From Dyella amyloliquefaciens (GTDB lineage Bacteria > Pseudomonadota > Gammaproteobacteria > Xanthomonadales > Rhodanobacteraceae), in the NCBI RefSeq assembly GCF_004296575.1, contig NZ_SAYT01000001.1:776856-840855 (forward strand): 64,000 nt of DNA, in the 5' to 3' direction. This document shows positions 11,873-20,536 of the stretch, one piece after another (within the stretch, counting starts at the first letter, position 1; the number at the start of each line of letters is the position of its first letter). Position numbers and translations under genes: made by a program. The notes under the pieces are model-generated. The model had not been told where the DNA came from and made no database searches. It was given only the letters and a program-made list of their open reading frames with translations.

Positions 11873-12796
11873 TCAGGCCTCCAGCAGTTCGCCGACGTGC
11901 GCGGCGACGCTGGTGGCCAGGGCCAGCAGGTTGTAGCCACCTTCCAGGGTCGAGACCAGGCGGCCCTGGGCGTGGGCGTCGGCCACATTCACCAGGCGGC
12001 TGGTGATCCAGGTGTAGTCCTCGCTGCCCAGTCGCAGGTCGGCCAGCGGATCGTTGCGGTGGGCATCGAAGCCTGCGGACACCAGCACCAGCTGCGGCTT
12101 GAACGCGTGCATGCGCGGCAGCAGCACGCCCTCCCACAGCTCTCGGAAGGCGTAGGAACCATCGCCGGGTGACAGGGGGCCATTGACGATGTTGCCGGCG
12201 CCACGTTCATCCTCGCGTCCGGTTTCCGGGTACAGCGGCATCTGGTGGCTGGACAGGAACAACACGCGCGGCTCGCGCTCGAAGATGTCCTGCGTGCCGT
12301 TGCCGTGGTGCACGTCGAAATCGGCGATGGCTACCCGCTTGAGGCCATGCGCGGCGATGGCATGGGCCGCGGCCAACGCGACGTTGTTGAACAGGCAGAA
12401 GCCCATCGCGCGGTCGGGCGTGGCGTGATGGCCGGGCGGACGAACCGCACAGAAGGCACGTCCACCTTGCGGGCCCAGCACGGCATCGACCGCCGCCACC
12501 AGCGCGCCGGCAGCACGCAGTGCAGCCTCGGCGGAGCCCGGGGACATCAGCGTGTCCTCGTCGAGCCGTACCGTGCCGGTCTCGGGTAGGGTGCCGAGAA
12601 TGCGATCGATGTGCTCCGCCGTGTGCACGCGCAGGAGCTGTTCGCGCGTGGCGCGCGGTGCTTCGATGCGGTCGAGCGCGGCGAAGCGATCGTGATCGAG
12701 CGCCTGCAGCACGGCACGCAGGCGCCCGGGAGACTCGGGTTGATCCGGGCCGGGATCATGCTGCAGGCAACTTGGATGGGTATAGAGCCGCAGCAT
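11873..12796 (-). CDS. Histone-deacetylase-family (class II-like) deacetylase
   Basis: A 307-residue member of the arginase/deacetylase fold. The zinc site and charge relay are intact: PPGHHA (His pair), GFCLFNN, DFDVHHGNGT (Asp and His ligands) and SAGFDAHRNDPLA (third Asp). Bacterial relatives act on acetylpolyamines, acetoin-related regulation or acyl-lysine; the substrate cannot be told from sequence. It is the third gene of a tight minus-strand group after the BtuM-like and PduO genes (gaps of 8-9 bp), so it is co-expressed with cobalamin genes, though no functional link is known. Confidence 0.9.
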   Translation of the reverse strand: MLRLYTHPSCLQHDPGPDQPESPGRLRAVLQALDHDRFAALDRIEAPRATREQLLRVHTAEHIDRILGTLPETGTVRLDEDTLMSPGSAEAALRAAGALVAAVDAVLGPQGGRAFCAVRPPGHHATPDRAMGFCLFNNVALAAAHAIAAHGLKRVAIADFDVHHGNGTQDIFEREPRVLFLSSHQMPLYPETGREDERGAGNIVNGPLSPGDGSYAFRELWEGVLLPRMHAFKPQLVLVSAGFDAHRNDPLADLRLGSEDYTWITSRLVNVADAHAQGRLVSTLEGGYNLLALATSVAAHVGELLEA

Positions 12797-12805
12797 GGGT
12801 GGCGT

Positions 12806-13372
12806 TCAGGCCGTGGGCTTGCGACGGCGCTCGTGCTGCCACAGCACTTCGCCGTGGCCGCTGGCCCGGGCCAGCACGCGAGAGATCACGAACAGCAGGT
12901 CGGACAAGCGGTTGAGATAACGCTGCGCCTGCGGACGGATCTCCTCGACGCGGCCGAGCGCGATGACTTCACGTTCGGCGCGGCGGCACACGGTGCGCGC
13001 CAGGTGGCAGCACGAAGCCGCCATGCCGCCGCCGGGCAGGATGAAATCCTTCAGCGGGGGCAGCGGGTCGTTGAAGCCGTCGAGCACCTGCTCCAGCCGC
13101 TCGATGTCCGGATCGTGGACCATCGCCATGCCGGGAATGCACAGCTCGCCGCCCAGATCGAACAGGTCGTGCTGGACCTGCGTCAGCGCCTCGCGCACGT
13201 CGTCGCCGACGTTGTCGGAGGCGAGCACCATGCCGATCGTGCTGTTGAGTTCATCGACCGTGCCATAGGCGGACACGCGCAGCGAATCCTTGGCGACGCG
13301 GGAACCGTCACCAAGCCCCGTGCTGCCGTCATCGCCCGTACGCGTGTAGATCTTCGAAAGACGATTGCCCAC
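12806..13372 (-). CDS. pduO: PduO-type ATP:cob(I)alamin adenosyltransferase
   Basis: A 188-residue enzyme that transfers the adenosyl group of ATP to reduced cobalamin, giving coenzyme B12. Family signatures are clear: YTRTGDDGSTGLGDG at the N-terminus (ATP loop), SAYGTVDELNSTIG, DLGGELC and the C-terminal FILPGGGMAASCCHLARTVC followed by RRAER. This is the PduO/MMAB trimeric class, unrelated to CobA/BtuR. Only 8 bp separate it from the upstream BtuM-like transporter, fitting an uptake-and-activate B12 salvage pair. Confidence 0.95.
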   Translation of the reverse strand: MGNRLSKIYTRTGDDGSTGLGDGSRVAKDSLRVSAYGTVDELNSTIGMVLASDNVGDDVREALTQVQHDLFDLGGELCIPGMAMVHDPDIERLEQVLDGFNDPLPPLKDFILPGGGMAASCCHLARTVCRRAEREVIALGRVEEIRPQAQRYLNRLSDLLFVISRVLARASGHGEVLWQHERRRKPTA

Positions 13373-13380
13373 GCGCTGCC

Positions 13381-13986
13381 TCAGTGCGGCAGCTTGGAGT
13401 GGCTGGCATGACCCAGCGTGCGCGAAAGCTGTGTGGCGAGCGCATGCACCACCAGGCCAAGTGCGATGTAGAGCACCGTGGCTTCAAGGAAGAACAGGTA
13501 CCAGTCGCCCATGTTGGCGAACCAGGCGCCCATGCTGCGCGGCTGCGGCACGCTGTTGCTCAGCCAGTAGAAGCTGCCGTTGGAGATGACGTAGCAGGCC
13601 ACCCAGCCGCCCAGCACGGCGACGGCCGCCATGCCCAGGCCACGCAGGTTCAGGCCCGGCTGCTGGCGGGCGAGCCAGCTGCCGCCCAGCCACAGGCTGA
13701 AGTAGGAAGGCACCAGGAACCAGTAGGCCGCCGACACGCAGTAGTGATCCCAGAAGCTGATGCCCTGGTTGCTGATCACCACGTAGTCCACCAGCACCGC
13801 TTCGACCATCAGCAGCGGGAAGGCCCAACGGACCGAGCCGCGCAGCCAGAAGCCGGCCAGGAAGAAGATTGCCCAGGAGGCGTCCCACACGTCGTGGTGG
13901 AACAGCGAGAGATGCACGCGGGTGGCGGCCATCACCAGGGCGAGGGCCAGGAAAATGCCGAGCCGCTGGTTTTGCGTCGTAGCCAT
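13381..13986 (-). CDS. btuM: BtuM-like cobalamin transporter (predicted)
   Basis: A 201-residue polytopic membrane protein with about six hydrophobic helices. The start is the ATG at 13984-13986, with GGAG eight bases upstream; a TTG four codons earlier is less likely. A conserved-looking histidine/aspartate stretch (FHHDVWDASWAIFFLAGFWL) follows helix 1, and a single cysteine in FWDHYCVS (C83) lies just before a membrane helix. In the characterised BtuM of Thiobacillus denitrificans a cysteine at about this position (C80) binds cobalt and removes cyanide from vitamin B12. I assign BtuM from size, helix layout, that cysteine and the 8-bp spacing to the adenosyltransferase gene. Without an alignment it is a strong suggestion rather than proof. 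Confidence 0.7.
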   Translation of the reverse strand: MATTQNQRLGIFLALALVMAATRVHLSLFHHDVWDASWAIFFLAGFWLRGSVRWAFPLLMVEAVLVDYVVISNQGISFWDHYCVSAAYWFLVPSYFSLWLGGSWLARQQPGLNLRGLGMAAVAVLGGWVACYVISNGSFYWLSNSVPQPRSMGAWFANMGDWYLFFLEATVLYIALGLVVHALATQLSRTLGHASHSKLPH

Positions 13987-14087
13987 GAATTGCTCCAAGT
14001 GTTGCGCAGAGTGCAGACGATAAGTCTATCCCAAACCGGCGTGGCCCTGATGGGGCTGAGGGCTGCCTGCGCGTATCATTCGGCGCC

Positions 14088-15320
14088 ATGACTACCTCTT
14101 CCCCCAAGCTCGCCACCGGGCAGCCGCCGGTTCTCATCATTGGCGGTGGGCTGGTTGGCGCCAGCCTGGCCATCGCGCTGGACGCCGCAGGCATCGAGGC
14201 CGTGATGGTCGAGGCTGCGGCGCCGCGCATCGGCGAGCAGCCAAGCTACGACGAGCGCAACCTTGCGCTGGCCCGTGCCACCGTGAACGGCCTGGCCGCC
14301 ATCGGCGTGTGGCCGCATGTGTCGGCGCAGGCCACGCCGATCCGTCACATCCACGTCACGCGTGCGGGCGAGTTCGGCAGCGTGCGCATGGACGCGGACC
14401 GTCATGGCGTCGACGCGATGGGCTGGACCCTGCCGGCGCGCGAACTCGGTGCGGGCCTGCTGCGCCGGCTCGATGAGTGCCGCCACCTGAAACGGTTGGC
14501 GCCGGCCAAGCTGGAGGCGCTGGAATCGACACCGGGTGGCTGGCGCGCACGCATCGGCACGGCCGAGGGCGTAATTGAACTCGACACGCCGCTGCTGGTG
14601 GGTGCGGACGGCACCGCGTCGTTCGTGCGCGACCGCCTGGGCGTCGCTGCCGAGCGCCACGACTATGGCCAGACGTTGTTCGTCTGCACGGTAACGCCGG
14701 AGCGCGATCACGCGTATCGCGCGTACGAACGTTTTGCCGACGATGGCCCGGTGGCCTTGCTGCCGCTGTCGGGGCGTCGTTGCGGCCTGGTGCTGACCGT
14801 GCCGCGCGAGGAGGCCGAAGCCGTGGCGGCGCTGGACGACGAGGCTTTCATCGCACTCGCTCAGCAGCGCTTCGGCTGGCGTCTCGGTCGGCTCAGCCGG
14901 CCCGGTCGCCGCCATCCGTATGCCATCCAGCGCGTGGCGGCGAAGGAGCTGATCGGTCCTCGTGCCGTGCTGGTGGGTAATGCCGCGCAGACCGTGCATC
15001 CGATCGGTGCCCAGGGATTCAATCTCGGCTTGCGCGATGCGTTGACGCTGGCCGAACTGGTGGCAGGCGCCGATGATCCGGGGGCGGAGGCTCTGTTGGA
15101 ACGCTACGCGGCGCGTCGTGCGGCCGATCGTGACGGCACCATGGCGATGAGCCATGGCCTGGTGCAGCTGGCCTGCCTGCAGCAGCCGCTGCTGGGTCCG
15201 CTGCGTTCGATGGCGATGCTGGCATTCGATCGCGTGCCACCACTGCAGCGCCTGATGGCACGGAGCGGCATGGGTTTTCGCAGTGAGCCGCCGCGTGCGG
15301 TGCTGGAGCGCTTGCCATGA
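14088..15320 (+). CDS. ubiH: 2-octaprenyl-6-methoxyphenol hydroxylase UbiH
   Basis: A 410-residue FAD-dependent monooxygenase of ubiquinone biosynthesis. The FAD-binding GGGLVGASLA is at residues 19-28, the NAD(P)H-proximal DG motif reads VGADGTAS, and the second FAD motif is LVGNAAQTVHPIGAQGFNLG. The last form is typical of UbiH (NAAQTVHPIGAQG) rather than UbiI (GDAAH). It is the first gene of a pair; its TGA overlaps the next gene's start by four bases. It diverges from the btuM-like gene. Confidence 0.93.
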   Translation: MTTSSPKLATGQPPVLIIGGGLVGASLAIALDAAGIEAVMVEAAAPRIGEQPSYDERNLALARATVNGLAAIGVWPHVSAQATPIRHIHVTRAGEFGSVRMDADRHGVDAMGWTLPARELGAGLLRRLDECRHLKRLAPAKLEALESTPGGWRARIGTAEGVIELDTPLLVGADGTASFVRDRLGVAAERHDYGQTLFVCTVTPERDHAYRAYERFADDGPVALLPLSGRRCGLVLTVPREEAEAVAALDDEAFIALAQQRFGWRLGRLSRPGRRHPYAIQRVAAKELIGPRAVLVGNAAQTVHPIGAQGFNLGLRDALTLAELVAGADDPGAEALLERYAARRAADRDGTMAMSHGLVQLACLQQPLLGPLRSMAMLAFDRVPPLQRLMARSGMGFRSEPPRAVLERLP

Positions 15321-16540
15321 ACACCGCATCGTTGTCCCGGACCGAATCGGCCCGTCGCCGCGGACCTGCGCTGGACGTGGCGGTGGTGGGCGGCGGCATG
15401 GTCGGTGCCGCCACCGCGCTGGCCTTGGCACGCGCCGGTTTTGCCACCGCGCTGATCGAAGCCCGTGCGCCGGCGCCCTGGTCGGTACAGGACGAGGTGG
15501 ACCTTCGCGTGGTCGGCCTGGCGCCTTCGTCCGTCGCGCTGCTCGATGACCTGGACGTCTGGGCTTCCATCCGCTCGCAGCGCGCCGGCCCGTATGCGCA
15601 CATGCATGTGTGGGATGCGGCCACCGGTGCGGCGATCCATTTCGATGCGGCTAACGAAGGTCGCGACCTGCTTGGCTACATCGTCGAGAACAGCCTCGTG
15701 CAGTGGCAGCTGTGGCAGGCGCTGGAGCCGGCTGGCGTGCGGCGCCTGTGCCCCGCGCAGGTCAGCGGTTTCGACGTTCTCGAAGATCGCGTGCAGCTCA
15801 CGCTGGAGGGCGCGGAAACCGATGCGTTGTCCGCACGATTGCTGGTAGCCGCCGACGGCGCGAATTCGCCGCTGCGCACGCTGGCGGGGATCGAGACGCA
15901 GGGTCGCGACTATGCCCAGCGTGGCGTGGTTGCGCACGTCAGCACTGAGCGTCCGCATGAAGGCACCGCATGGCAGCGCTTCCTGGAGACCGGGCCGCTG
16001 GCGCTGCTGCCACTCGCCGATGGACGCAGCTCGATCGTCTGGTCGCTGCCGGAAGCCGAAGCACAGCGCGTGATGGCGCTGGACCATCAGGCCTTCCTCG
16101 ACGAACTGGGCGTGGCCAGCGACTTCCGGCTGGGACGCATCGTGGGAAGCACGCCGCGCGCTGCGTTCCCGCTGCGTTTGCAGCTGGCGAAGAGCTACCA
16201 GTCCGAACGTTTCGTATTGCTGGGTGATGCCGCGCACGCGGTACATCCGCTGGCGGGGCAGGGTGTGAATCTGGGCCTGCGTGACGTGAGCGAACTGCGT
16301 GATGCCTTGGTGGAAGCACGCGAAGACGGCGTCGATATCGCCGCTCCGCAGGTGCTGCGCCGCTACGCTCGTCGCCGGCGCAGCGCCGATACGCTCGACG
16401 CGCTCGGCTTCGATGCGCTGGCGCGCGTCTATGGCTGGACCTTCCCACCACTGGTGGCCGCACGTGGTCTCGGCGTGCGCCTGCTCGACCGTTTGAGTCC
16501 CATCAAGCGCCGGCTCGCCGAACACGCGGCCGGCCTCTGA
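15317..16540 (+). CDS. ubiI: UbiH/UbiF/COQ6-family hydroxylase, UbiI-like
   Basis: A 407-residue flavoprotein monooxygenase paralogous to the preceding UbiH. It shows GGGMVGAATALALA near the N-terminus, VAADGANSPLR, and GDAAHAVHPLAGQGVNLGLR. In E. coli ubiH is followed by visC/ubiI (C5-hydroxylation) in one operon, so UbiI is the likeliest assignment; UbiF-like C6-hydroxylation or a broader specificity cannot be excluded. The start ATG overlaps the ubiH stop (ATGA), so the two are translationally coupled. Confidence 0.88.
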   Translation: MNTASLSRTESARRRGPALDVAVVGGGMVGAATALALARAGFATALIEARAPAPWSVQDEVDLRVVGLAPSSVALLDDLDVWASIRSQRAGPYAHMHVWDAATGAAIHFDAANEGRDLLGYIVENSLVQWQLWQALEPAGVRRLCPAQVSGFDVLEDRVQLTLEGAETDALSARLLVAADGANSPLRTLAGIETQGRDYAQRGVVAHVSTERPHEGTAWQRFLETGPLALLPLADGRSSIVWSLPEAEAQRVMALDHQAFLDELGVASDFRLGRIVGSTPRAAFPLRLQLAKSYQSERFVLLGDAAHAVHPLAGQGVNLGLRDVSELRDALVEAREDGVDIAAPQVLRRYARRRRSADTLDALGFDALARVYGWTFPPLVAARGLGVRLLDRLSPIKRRLAEHAAGL

Positions 16541-16572
16541 TCTTTTCGATCCTGCAACGAGGAGTGCAAGTC

Positions 16573-17361
16573 ATGCGCATGGCCCGACTTTGCTGTTTGC
16601 TGTTGCTGTCCGGATTTGCCTTCGCCGCCCAGGCGAAGATGGTGCACAAGCCGGTGGAATGGACCGAGGGCGGTACCAAGTTCCACAGCGTGCTCGTTTA
16701 TGACGATGCCGTCGCCACCAAGCGACCTGGCCTGGTGATGGTGCCGAACTGGTATGGCGTCAACGACGGCGCCCTGAAGAAGGCTGATGGCATCGCCGGC
16801 AAGGACTACGTCATCCTGGTCACCGACATGTACGGCGAGACCGTGCGTCCGACCAGCGACGATCAGGCGATGGCGGCGGTGAAGCCGCTGTACGGCGACC
16901 GTGCGCTGATGCGCAAGCGCATCGACGTGGCGCTGGAACAGCTGAAGGCGCAGGGAAAAGATGCGCCGATCGACCTGACCAAGCTGGGCGCGATCGGCTT
17001 CTGCTTCGGCGGGTCGGCCGTGCTGGATCTGGCGCGCAGCGGTGCGGACGTGGCAGCCGTGGTGTCGTTCCATGGCGGCCTGCAGACGGATGACCCGTCG
17101 CTTGCCAAGCAGATCAAGGCACGCGTGCTGGTGATGAATGGCGCGGACGACAAGGGCACCATGCCGGATGCCGACAAGTTCATGGACGAGATGCGCGGCA
17201 GCAAGGCCGATTGGCAGTTCGTAGTGCTGGGCAACGCGGTGCACTGCTTCACCGAGACCGACCAGCACAAGCCGGGCTGCATGTATGACGAACGCGCCGC
17301 GCAGCGCAGCTACCGGCTGATGCGCGACTGGCTGCATGGGGCGTTTACCGGAACGCCGTGA
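16573..17361 (+). CDS. Secreted dienelactone hydrolase-family protein
   Basis: A 262-residue alpha/beta-hydrolase with an N-terminal signal peptide (LCCLLLLSGFAFAAQA). The catalytic triad of the DLH family can be placed: cysteine in IGFCFGG, aspartate in NGADDKG and histidine in NAVHCF. The substrate is unknown; exported DLH-like proteins are common and few are characterised. The start is the ATG at 16573 with GAGGAG eight bases upstream, not the in-frame GTG at 16564, which lies inside the ribosome site. It follows ubiI by 32 bp and may be co-transcribed. Confidence 0.85.
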   Translation: MRMARLCCLLLLSGFAFAAQAKMVHKPVEWTEGGTKFHSVLVYDDAVATKRPGLVMVPNWYGVNDGALKKADGIAGKDYVILVTDMYGETVRPTSDDQAMAAVKPLYGDRALMRKRIDVALEQLKAQGKDAPIDLTKLGAIGFCFGGSAVLDLARSGADVAAVVSFHGGLQTDDPSLAKQIKARVLVMNGADDKGTMPDADKFMDEMRGSKADWQFVVLGNAVHCFTETDQHKPGCMYDERAAQRSYRLMRDWLHGAFTGTP

Positions 17362-17398
17362 TGCGTGCGGCGGCGGGGCGAGCCTCGCCGCCTGGTGT

Positions 17399-17875
17399 TC
17401 AGTCGAGTTCGCGCCAGTGCACGCTGGCGCGGATGCAGGAAAATAGAAACGCCAGCGCCAGCACCGTCAACCCCGAGAGCAGGGCGTAGCTCGTCCAGAA
17501 GGCTGCGGCATCGAAAGTCATCGAGACGTACAGGTCGCCGCCGAAATGAGTGCGCCCGCGGACGTCCGTGAAGTCGGAGTCGCCGCAGCGCTTGAGGAGG
17601 CACGGCATGGCTCCGTTCGATAGCGCGAGATAGGAGATCCATCCCAATGGGCCGATCGCGCTGATCGCGGCGAGCAGGCCCATGACTACGCCGCCACGGA
17701 ATCCGGGAACTGGTTTCTTCGTCTTTTGGTAATGGCGTGATTCGCAGACGAGCGCAACGACGATGGTGACCACGGCCACGGCGATCATCTGCCACGGCGC
17801 CAGGGCATCGCTGTTCAGTGCGATGCGAAACGAATGGAACGTGTTCGCGGCCCACTGCGGGTCGGTCTCAGACAT
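17399..17875 (-). CDS. Hypothetical membrane protein, three helices
   Basis: A 158-residue protein I do not recognise. The start is ATG at 17873-17875 with AAGGA seven bases upstream. Three hydrophobic segments are clear: MIAVAVVTIVVALVC (about 33-48), GVVMGLLAAISAIGPLGWI (about 62-84) and SYALLSGLTVLALAFLFSC near the C-terminus. Between helices 2 and 3 lies a polar loop with two cysteines (MPCLLKRCGDSDF), possibly periplasmic and disulfide-bonded. It converges on the dienelactone hydrolase gene and lies downstream of ispB. Confidence 0.6.
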   Translation of the reverse strand: MSETDPQWAANTFHSFRIALNSDALAPWQMIAVAVVTIVVALVCESRHYQKTKKPVPGFRGGVVMGLLAAISAIGPLGWISYLALSNGAMPCLLKRCGDSDFTDVRGRTHFGGDLYVSMTFDAAAFWTSYALLSGLTVLALAFLFSCIRASVHWRELD

Positions 17876-18013
17876 CGTGTCATCCTTGAGCGCGGAACAG
17901 ATCCCGGGCCAAGTATGTCCTGCGGTGCCATCGCGAGAAAGTCCCACCCCCGTTCGCGTCGGAGCCGGTGAATTTCGAGTCGCAAGCCCGGCGGGCCAGC
18001 CGGGCACGGAAGA

Positions 18014-19015
18014 TCAGAAGCTGCGCTGCACCGAATAATCCGCGAGTGTGGCCATGGCTTCGCGCCACGGCGAATCCGGCAGCGAACGTAGCGCATCGCG
18101 GGCGGCGTCGGCGTGGAACACGGCGCGCTCGTGCGTGCGCTCCAGCGCACCCGAATCGCGGATGGCGGCGATGATGCGGTCCAGCGAATCCAGGCCGCCG
18201 TGTTCGATGGCGTGGCGCAGCGAGCGCTTCTGCTCCTCGTCGGCGTTCTGCAGCGCGTAGATCAGCGGCAGCGTGGGTTTGCCCTCGGCGAGGTCGTCGC
18301 CGATGTTCTTGCCCAGCGTGTCGGCGTCGCTCACGTAGTCGAGCAGGTCGTCGGCGATCTGGAAGGCATAGCCCAGCTCCATGCCGTAACGGCGCAATGC
18401 CGCGACCTGGTCTTCCGGCAGCCCGCCCAGGAGGCCACCCAGTTCGGTGGCGGCGGCGAACAGCACGGCGGTCTTGCGTTCGATCACCGCGAGATAGGCG
18501 GCTTCGTCCACATCGGCATTGCCGATGTTGAGCAGCTGCAGCACCTCGCCTTCGGCGATAGTGTTGGTGGTGTCGGCGAGGATACGCATGATGCGCATGT
18601 CATCCAGTTCCACCATCAGCTGGAACGAGCGCGAATACAGGAAGTCACCCACCAGCACGCTGGCAGCGTTGCCCCACAGTGCATTGGCGGTCTTGCGGCC
18701 ACGGCGCAGGTCCGACTCGTCCACCACGTCGTCGTGGAGCAGGGTGGAGGTGTGGATGAACTCGATCACCGCGGCCAGCTTGATGTGCTGGTCACCCTGA
18801 TAGCCAGCGGCATTGGCGGCCAGCACGTGCAGCATCGGGCGCAGGCGCTTGCCACCGCTGGCGATGATGTGATCGGCGATCTGGTTGATCAGCACCACGT
18901 CCGAGGACAGGCGAGTGCGTATCAGCGCGTCGACGCGCTGCATGTCCCCGGCAGCGAGCCCTTTGACGGCGGCAAAGTCGGCGGTACGGCGAGTGTCGGC
19001 GTGAGTCGTGGTCAT
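18014..19015 (-). CDS. ispB: Octaprenyl-diphosphate synthase IspB
   Basis: A 333-residue trans-prenyltransferase making the ubiquinone side chain. The first aspartate-rich motif is LLHDDVVDESDLRRGR, the second is FQIADDLLDYVSD, and GGKRLRPML binds isopentenyl diphosphate. The frame stays open for another 1.1 kb upstream, but the MTTTHADTRR start at 19015 is supported by a -10 box at 19043-19048. That box would leave the next upstream in-frame Met (19060) outside the transcript. Chain length cannot be read from sequence; C40 is the usual product in gammaproteobacteria. Confidence 0.93.
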   Translation of the reverse strand: MTTTHADTRRTADFAAVKGLAAGDMQRVDALIRTRLSSDVVLINQIADHIIASGGKRLRPMLHVLAANAAGYQGDQHIKLAAVIEFIHTSTLLHDDVVDESDLRRGRKTANALWGNAASVLVGDFLYSRSFQLMVELDDMRIMRILADTTNTIAEGEVLQLLNIGNADVDEAAYLAVIERKTAVLFAAATELGGLLGGLPEDQVAALRRYGMELGYAFQIADDLLDYVSDADTLGKNIGDDLAEGKPTLPLIYALQNADEEQKRSLRHAIEHGGLDSLDRIIAAIRDSGALERTHERAVFHADAARDALRSLPDSPWREAMATLADYSVQRSF

Positions 19016-19042
19016 GAGGGAGTCGCAGCGTCTTGTGCCGTG

Positions 19043-19048
19043 ATTATA
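19043..19048 (-). promoter_or_regulatory. -10 box for ispB
   Basis: On the reverse strand the sequence is a perfect TATAAT about 28 bp before the ispB start; no good -35 is seen. It implies a very short leader and helps choose the ispB start codon. Confidence 0.45.
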
Positions 19049-19112
19049 GAGAGACTTCATCGCAAGAAACCGCCGCGACACGGGACCGCGTCTTGTTTTG
19101 CGGGTCCAAACG

Positions 19113-19118
19113 TATAAT
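19113..19118 (+). promoter_or_regulatory. -10 box for the MFS gene
   Basis: A perfect TATAAT lies 33 bp before the GTG start of the transporter. TTGTTT at 19093 is only 14 bp away, so the -35 is unclear. Together with the ispB box it forms a compact divergent promoter region. Confidence 0.45.
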
Positions 19119-19150
19119 CGGGGGAGAAACCGCCCAGAGAAGAACCCTCG

Positions 19151-20368
19151 GTGAGCAAACTTTCCCCACTCGAACGGCGCAGCGCGCTGACGCTGGCCTG
19201 CGTGATCAGCCTGCGGCTGTTCGGCCTGTTCCTGATCATGCCGGTGTTTTCGCTGTACGCGCAGAAGATGCCGGACGCCACGCCGCTGCTGATCGGGCTG
19301 GCGCTGGGCGTCTACGGGCTGGGGCAGGTGCTGCTGCAGATTCCGCTGGGCCTGCTGTCGGACCGTATCGGCCGCAAGCCCGCGATCACCCTGGGCCTGC
19401 TGGTGTTTGCCGCCGGCGGCCTGGTGGCGGCGCTCTCCCACAGCCTGCTGGGCATCGTGATTGGCCGTGCGCTGCAGGGCATGGGCGCCGTTGCGGGTGC
19501 CGGCACGGCGCTGGCCGCCGACCTCACGCGCGAGGAAAACCGCGGCAAGGTGATGGGCATCATCGGCGTATCCATCGGCGTAGCCTTCCTGCTCGCCCTG
19601 ATCCTGGGGCCGCCGCTGGAGGCGATCCAGGGGCTGTCCGGTCTGTTCGGCGCCACCTCGATCCTGGCGCTGGCCGCGCTGGTGCTCTTGTGGCTGATCG
19701 TGCCCACGCCGGAGCGCCGCAAGGCGCCGGCGGCCGCGGCATTCGGCAGCGTACTGTCCATGCTGCGCGACGGTCGCATGCTGGTGTTGAACGGTTCGGT
19801 GTTCTTCCTGCACATGCTGTTGACGGCCAGCTTCGTCGGTCTGCCGCTGTTGCTGGCCGACCGGCTGCAGTTGCCGGTGAACCGTCACTGGGAGCTGTAC
19901 CTGCCGGTGATGGTGATTGCCGCGTTCGTGATGGGCGCCAGCCTGCATCGCATGCGAGACGTGGCCCAAAGCCTGCGCATCGTGGGCATCTGCGTGGTGG
20001 CGATCGGACTGGGTCTGCTCGGGTTTGCGCTGTCGGGTCATCATCTGGCGGCGTTGGGCGTGGCGGCGGCGGTGTTTTTCTCTGCGTTCAATCTGCTCGA
20101 GGCGGCACTGCCGAGCCTGGTCTCGCGGTTGGCGCCTTCGCATCTGCGCGGCGCGGCGATGGGGGCCTATTCCACCAGCCAGTTCCTGGGCGCCTTCGTG
20201 GGTGGTGCGGCGGGCGGCATCGCGCTGGGGCGACTGGGCACGGATGGCGTGTTTCTCTGTGCCGCCGCGATGACGCTGCTATGGTTGCCGCTGGTGCTGG
20301 CCGGCGCACGCCGGATCCGCGAAGGTGACGCCGACATCGATTCGGCCGTGGTGGCGCGGGGCGCCTGA
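19151..20368 (+). CDS. MFS transporter, YajR-like drug-efflux group
   Basis: A 405-residue, 12-helix major facilitator. Motif A reads GLLSDRIGRKPAI after helix 2, and motif C-like glycine-rich sequence (GVSIGVAFLLALILGPPLEA) marks an antiporter. It resembles YajR-type proteins but lacks the extra C-terminal cytoplasmic domain, ending shortly after helix 12. The substrate is unknown; proton-driven export of small molecules is the family norm. The start is a GTG at 19151; upstream GGGGGAGAA and a TATAAT at 19113 support the region. Confidence 0.85.
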   Translation: MSKLSPLERRSALTLACVISLRLFGLFLIMPVFSLYAQKMPDATPLLIGLALGVYGLGQVLLQIPLGLLSDRIGRKPAITLGLLVFAAGGLVAALSHSLLGIVIGRALQGMGAVAGAGTALAADLTREENRGKVMGIIGVSIGVAFLLALILGPPLEAIQGLSGLFGATSILALAALVLLWLIVPTPERRKAPAAAAFGSVLSMLRDGRMLVLNGSVFFLHMLLTASFVGLPLLLADRLQLPVNRHWELYLPVMVIAAFVMGASLHRMRDVAQSLRIVGICVVAIGLGLLGFALSGHHLAALGVAAAVFFSAFNLLEAALPSLVSRLAPSHLRGAAMGAYSTSQFLGAFVGGAAGGIALGRLGTDGVFLCAAAMTLLWLPLVLAGARRIREGDADIDSAVVARGA

Positions 20369-20536
20369 CCCCTCAGCGGACTGACCCGCGGCGCGCTGCC
20401 CGACATGTGGCGGCGTTCCTTGGCAGCGGTGCGGCCAGGGTGTATGACGACACGTCTTGCAGCGTGATGTGGCGGTGGCGCAGTTGGCCATGACGCATGG
20501 CGCCGCGCTTCCTGTTACGTCGACGAGGCCGTCCGC

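Noticed and set aside
19016-20143. Long open extension upstream of ispB on the reverse strand
   Set aside because: It runs antisense through the MFS gene and is Gln/His/Arg-rich nonsense. The ispB start is set by family length and the -10 box at 19043.
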